Shown here: one piece after another, positions 32,501 through 33,665 of the stretch | How positions within the stretch are numbered: the stretch's first letter is position 1 | How the letters are laid out: every line of letters begins with the position of its first letter | The notes under the pieces: generated by a model | Databases searched by the model: none | The model's input: only the letters and a program-made list of their open reading frames with translations | What the model was told of the DNA's origin: nothing | Assembly: GCA_041946755.1 (NCBI GenBank) | Contig: JBHGBB010000016.1 | Location: 1 to 33,665 of the forward strand | Direction: 5' to 3' | DNA length: 33,665 nucleotides | Origin: JBHGBB01 sp041946755 | GTDB taxonomy: Bacteria; UBP4; UBA4092; JAOAEQ01 | Position numbers and translations under genes: made by a program

Positions 32501-33665
32501 ACTCGGCGACCGAGTTTAATAATTTGACCATTAATGATATCAGTTTAGGTAAATCGCCTTATTCACAATACGAAGCTGCGGGGTGGATTAAGAAAGCGGT
32601 TGAAGAAAAACCGCAGATTTTTGAATGGGTCGGTAAACGTAAAACCGGTGAATTATTTTGGGCGGAAATAACGTTACAAAGTTCTCTTTTTGGTGGTAAA
32701 AAATGTATCCTATCTGTTATACGAGATATCAGCGTTCGTAAACAAACTGAGGCTACGTTGCAAAGTGTATTCCAAGCCGCACCGGTTGGAATCTGTGTAA
32801 TGAAAGACCGGAAATATCAAAGTATAAATGACCAATGGACTAAAAGCTTCGGGTATTCCAAAGAGGAGCTTATTGGAACTACCACCCGAGCTCTTTATGA
32901 AAGTGACGAAGAATATCGTCGAGTTGGTCAAGAATTATATGAACAGCTTATCGAACAAGGAGTTACTACAATTAATACCCGGCTGCGGCGTAAAGATGGT
33001 ATATTTCGTGAAGTAATTTTAAATGCAGCATCACTGCAACCCCATGATTTGTCTGCAGGAGTAGTGGTGACTATCCATGATATTACTGAACGCAATCAAG
33101 CGGAAAAAGCATTGCAAGAAAGCGAGCATCGATATCGGAGTTTAATTGAAAAATTTAATGATATTGTATTTATTACTGATTTATCCGGTAAAATGCTCTA
33201 CGCCAATCCGGCATTGGAATACCATACCGGATTTATTATCCGGGATTTTCAATCACCGGATCAAGATGTTTTTTATAATTATTATGCCGACGCAGAACGA
33301 GTGCACAAGCTTATAAAAGATTTTATCGATAGTACCGATGAAATTTCTCCTAGTATTGAAAGTGTCTTTTGTGATAAAAACAATGTTGTTCATTGGCATT
33401 CTTTTGTTATCACCAAAACCGATTATCAGGGTCGATCCGCATTGCAATTTTTAGTGCATGATATCACCGACCACAAACAGGCAGAAGAAAAAATCCAGAA
33501 TCTCCTCGACCAGGTCCAGCAGAATGCCGCGGAATTAGAGAAACGCGTTGTAGAGCGAACTGCAGAATTAGCGGTTGCAAAAGATCGGGCGGAAGCTGCC
33601 GACCGGATAAAATCGGCGTTTCTGGCGACCATGTCTCACGAATTGCGGACGCCGCTCAATTCGAT
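29530..33665 (+). CDS. MASE1-PAS(x8)-HisKA sensor kinase, 3' end outside window
   Basis: 1378 residues are visible with no stop before the right edge. Residues about 1-295 are a MASE1-type membrane domain of about eight helices, with the family hallmark S-P-V-W-A-P-T-G-I-A-F-A-A and W-P-G-L-F-L-G-A-F-L-A-N-L. Eight PAS domains follow at about 305-440, 447-563, 567-690, 700-812 (module copy B), 826-945, 956-1072, 1075-1187 (copy C) and 1201-1318. A coiled coil (1320-1365, with K-R-V-V-E-R-T-A-E-L) leads to the H-box A-T-M-S-H-E-L-R-T-P-L-N-S, which marks a classical HisKA histidine kinase. The ATPase, and any receiver, lie beyond the window. An in-frame ATG two codons upstream (29524) is an alternative; GCGAG lies 8 nt before 29530. 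Confidence 0.9.
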   Translation, partial: MVKAISRHKSLSHIPLKTMVFTALVYFLTAKLGLLLAFKGTNASPVWAPTGIAFAAVFLLGYRIWPGLFLGAFLANLITLSTLGLSVSASLLTSLSTAAGNTLEALVGVSLTKQICKNRNPFDHFEDSLTLIIRGIFLSTLISATIGTTSFYLNFRDWTNYTTMWITWWLGDSIGAIIIIPLILIWHKKEFSRWNRGKISEAILLFLVILAFFLYIFLKKVHLEYMIIPILLWTVQRFNRFETAIVIFLISVISILLTIHGYGPFAQTDLNRSLLLLQSYIGLISLSTIILSIIVNEQRQTEISLKESQQQMRDIIDFLPDATFAIDFEGRIIVWNRAIEELTGVSASNMLGKGNYEYAIPFWGKRQPILIDLVLSNRIEQLQNYTSIKKIGNTCFAETTIYALKGKPLTLWLATQPLYDIKGKMIGAIESIRDISQQKQAEETNTKLAAIVESSEDAIIGKTLSGIITSWNKGAEKMYGYAADEIIGKSIDLLIPKDKINEIPDILNKIKTGQTISHYETSRTKKNGQEIEVSLTISPIKGNNGSIIGASTIARDITESKQAEANLLFKTTLLEAQSETTIDGILVVDKNAKIVLSNNRFREIWNVPQQLIDAHDDTELLRYVLTQLKHPNEFIKKVEYLYAHQTEKSRDEIELTKGTVLDRYSAPLIGPTSTYYGRIWYFRDITDQKRAEETLRLSEATIRSVFQATPVGICVMKNRIFRNVNEYWSKIIGYREDELIGASPRILYENEAEYLRVGQELYGSLKDQNVVIVNTRLRRKDGIFRDVVLISASLQPHDLSAGVIVTVHDVTERIQAEKALQESERKYRELVQNANSIILRWDRNGKVIFLNEFGQRFFGYREDELIGKHVVGTIVAEAESSGRMLRELMDKICENPHAYEHNTNENIRRDGSRAWITWTNRAVIDAQGQLVEIFSVGSDITQQKQAQDALLQSERNYREVFNATSEAILIRDFYTGKIIEVNETALQMYGYSATEFNNLTINDISLGKSPYSQYEAAGWIKKAVEEKPQIFEWVGKRKTGELFWAEITLQSSLFGGKKCILSVIRDISVRKQTEATLQSVFQAAPVGICVMKDRKYQSINDQWTKSFGYSKEELIGTTTRALYESDEEYRRVGQELYEQLIEQGVTTINTRLRRKDGIFREVILNAASLQPHDLSAGVVVTIHDITERNQAEKALQESEHRYRSLIEKFNDIVFITDLSGKMLYANPALEYHTGFIIRDFQSPDQDVFYNYYADAERVHKLIKDFIDSTDEISPSIESVFCDKNNVVHWHSFVITKTDYQGRSALQFLVHDITDHKQAEEKIQNLLDQVQQNAAELEKRVVERTAELAVAKDRAEAADRIKSAFLATMSHELRTPLNS
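31627..31965 (+). repeat. 113-aa PAS module, copy B
   Basis: Starts A-T-I-R-S-V-F-Q-A-T-P-V-G-I-C-V-M-K-N and ends H-D-V-T-E. Same length as copies A and C and alignable without gaps. The first residues and the segment N-T-R-L-R-R-K-D-G-(I/V)-F-R are the best conserved, also at DNA level. Confidence 0.85.
32752..33090 (+). repeat. 113-aa PAS module, copy C
   Basis: Starts A-T-L-Q-S-V-F-Q-A-A-P-V-G-I-C-V-M-K-D and ends H-D-I-T-E. In the same protein as copy B, with two unrelated PAS domains between them. Confidence 0.85.

Overview
The window looks like chromosomal DNA from an uncultured, probably Gram-negative bacterium of moderate GC content. The phylum cannot be fixed from sequence alone. 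Pointers are exported proteins with ordinary signal peptides, a dimeric (alpha2) glycyl-tRNA synthetase, very large PAS-rich sensor kinases, HD-GYP proteins, and intergenic regions full of short degenerate AT-rich and palindromic repeats. I see no tRNA or rRNA gene, CRISPR array, transposase, integrase or phage gene.

Region 1 (1-6700) is a mixed set of single genes: a HAD hydrolase cut by the window edge, a divergent polysaccharide-deacetylase-like protein, an exported SGNH/GDSL-like hydrolase, a radical SAM/SPASM enzyme (minus), a second HAD hydrolase, a Na+/Ca2+-exchanger-family membrane protein (minus) and a SAM methyltransferase.

Region 2 (6827-13040, all minus) holds two tandem paralogues of about 770-790 aa and then glyQS. 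Each paralogue has a signal peptide, an almost invariant TPR-containing N-terminus, and a strongly diverged C-terminal half with S-x-D-x-x-x-W (Asp-box/GH43-like) propeller repeats.

Region 3 (13338 to the right edge, all plus) is a signalling block of about 20 kb. In order it encodes: a 1754-aa REC-PAS(x10)-GAF histidine kinase of the NarX/DesK type behind a near-consensus sigma70 promoter; a NarL/LuxR response regulator, its likely partner; a 490-bp gene-free stretch packed with hairpins; a stand-alone receiver; an 8-TM PAS histidine kinase with a phytochrome-like H-box; an Rcp1-like receiver, its likely partner; a REC-GAF-HD-GYP protein; a PAS(x7)/GAF-GAF-HD-GYP gene split by one in-frame TAA; and a MASE1-PAS(x8)-HisKA kinase that runs off the window at its H-box. 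About 26 PAS domains are encoded. Two HD-GYP (cyclic-di-GMP phosphodiesterase-type) outputs are present but no GGDEF cyclase.

The strongest observations are: (i) the TAA at 28398-28400, which cuts an otherwise continuous frame exactly where an intact homologue in the window has Leu; (ii) a 113-aa PAS module present three times in two adjacent genes; (iii) the mosaic TPR/propeller paralogues; (iv) a class of 27-nt palindromes with 13-nt arms and a 1-nt centre, two of them in the hairpin-rich gap.
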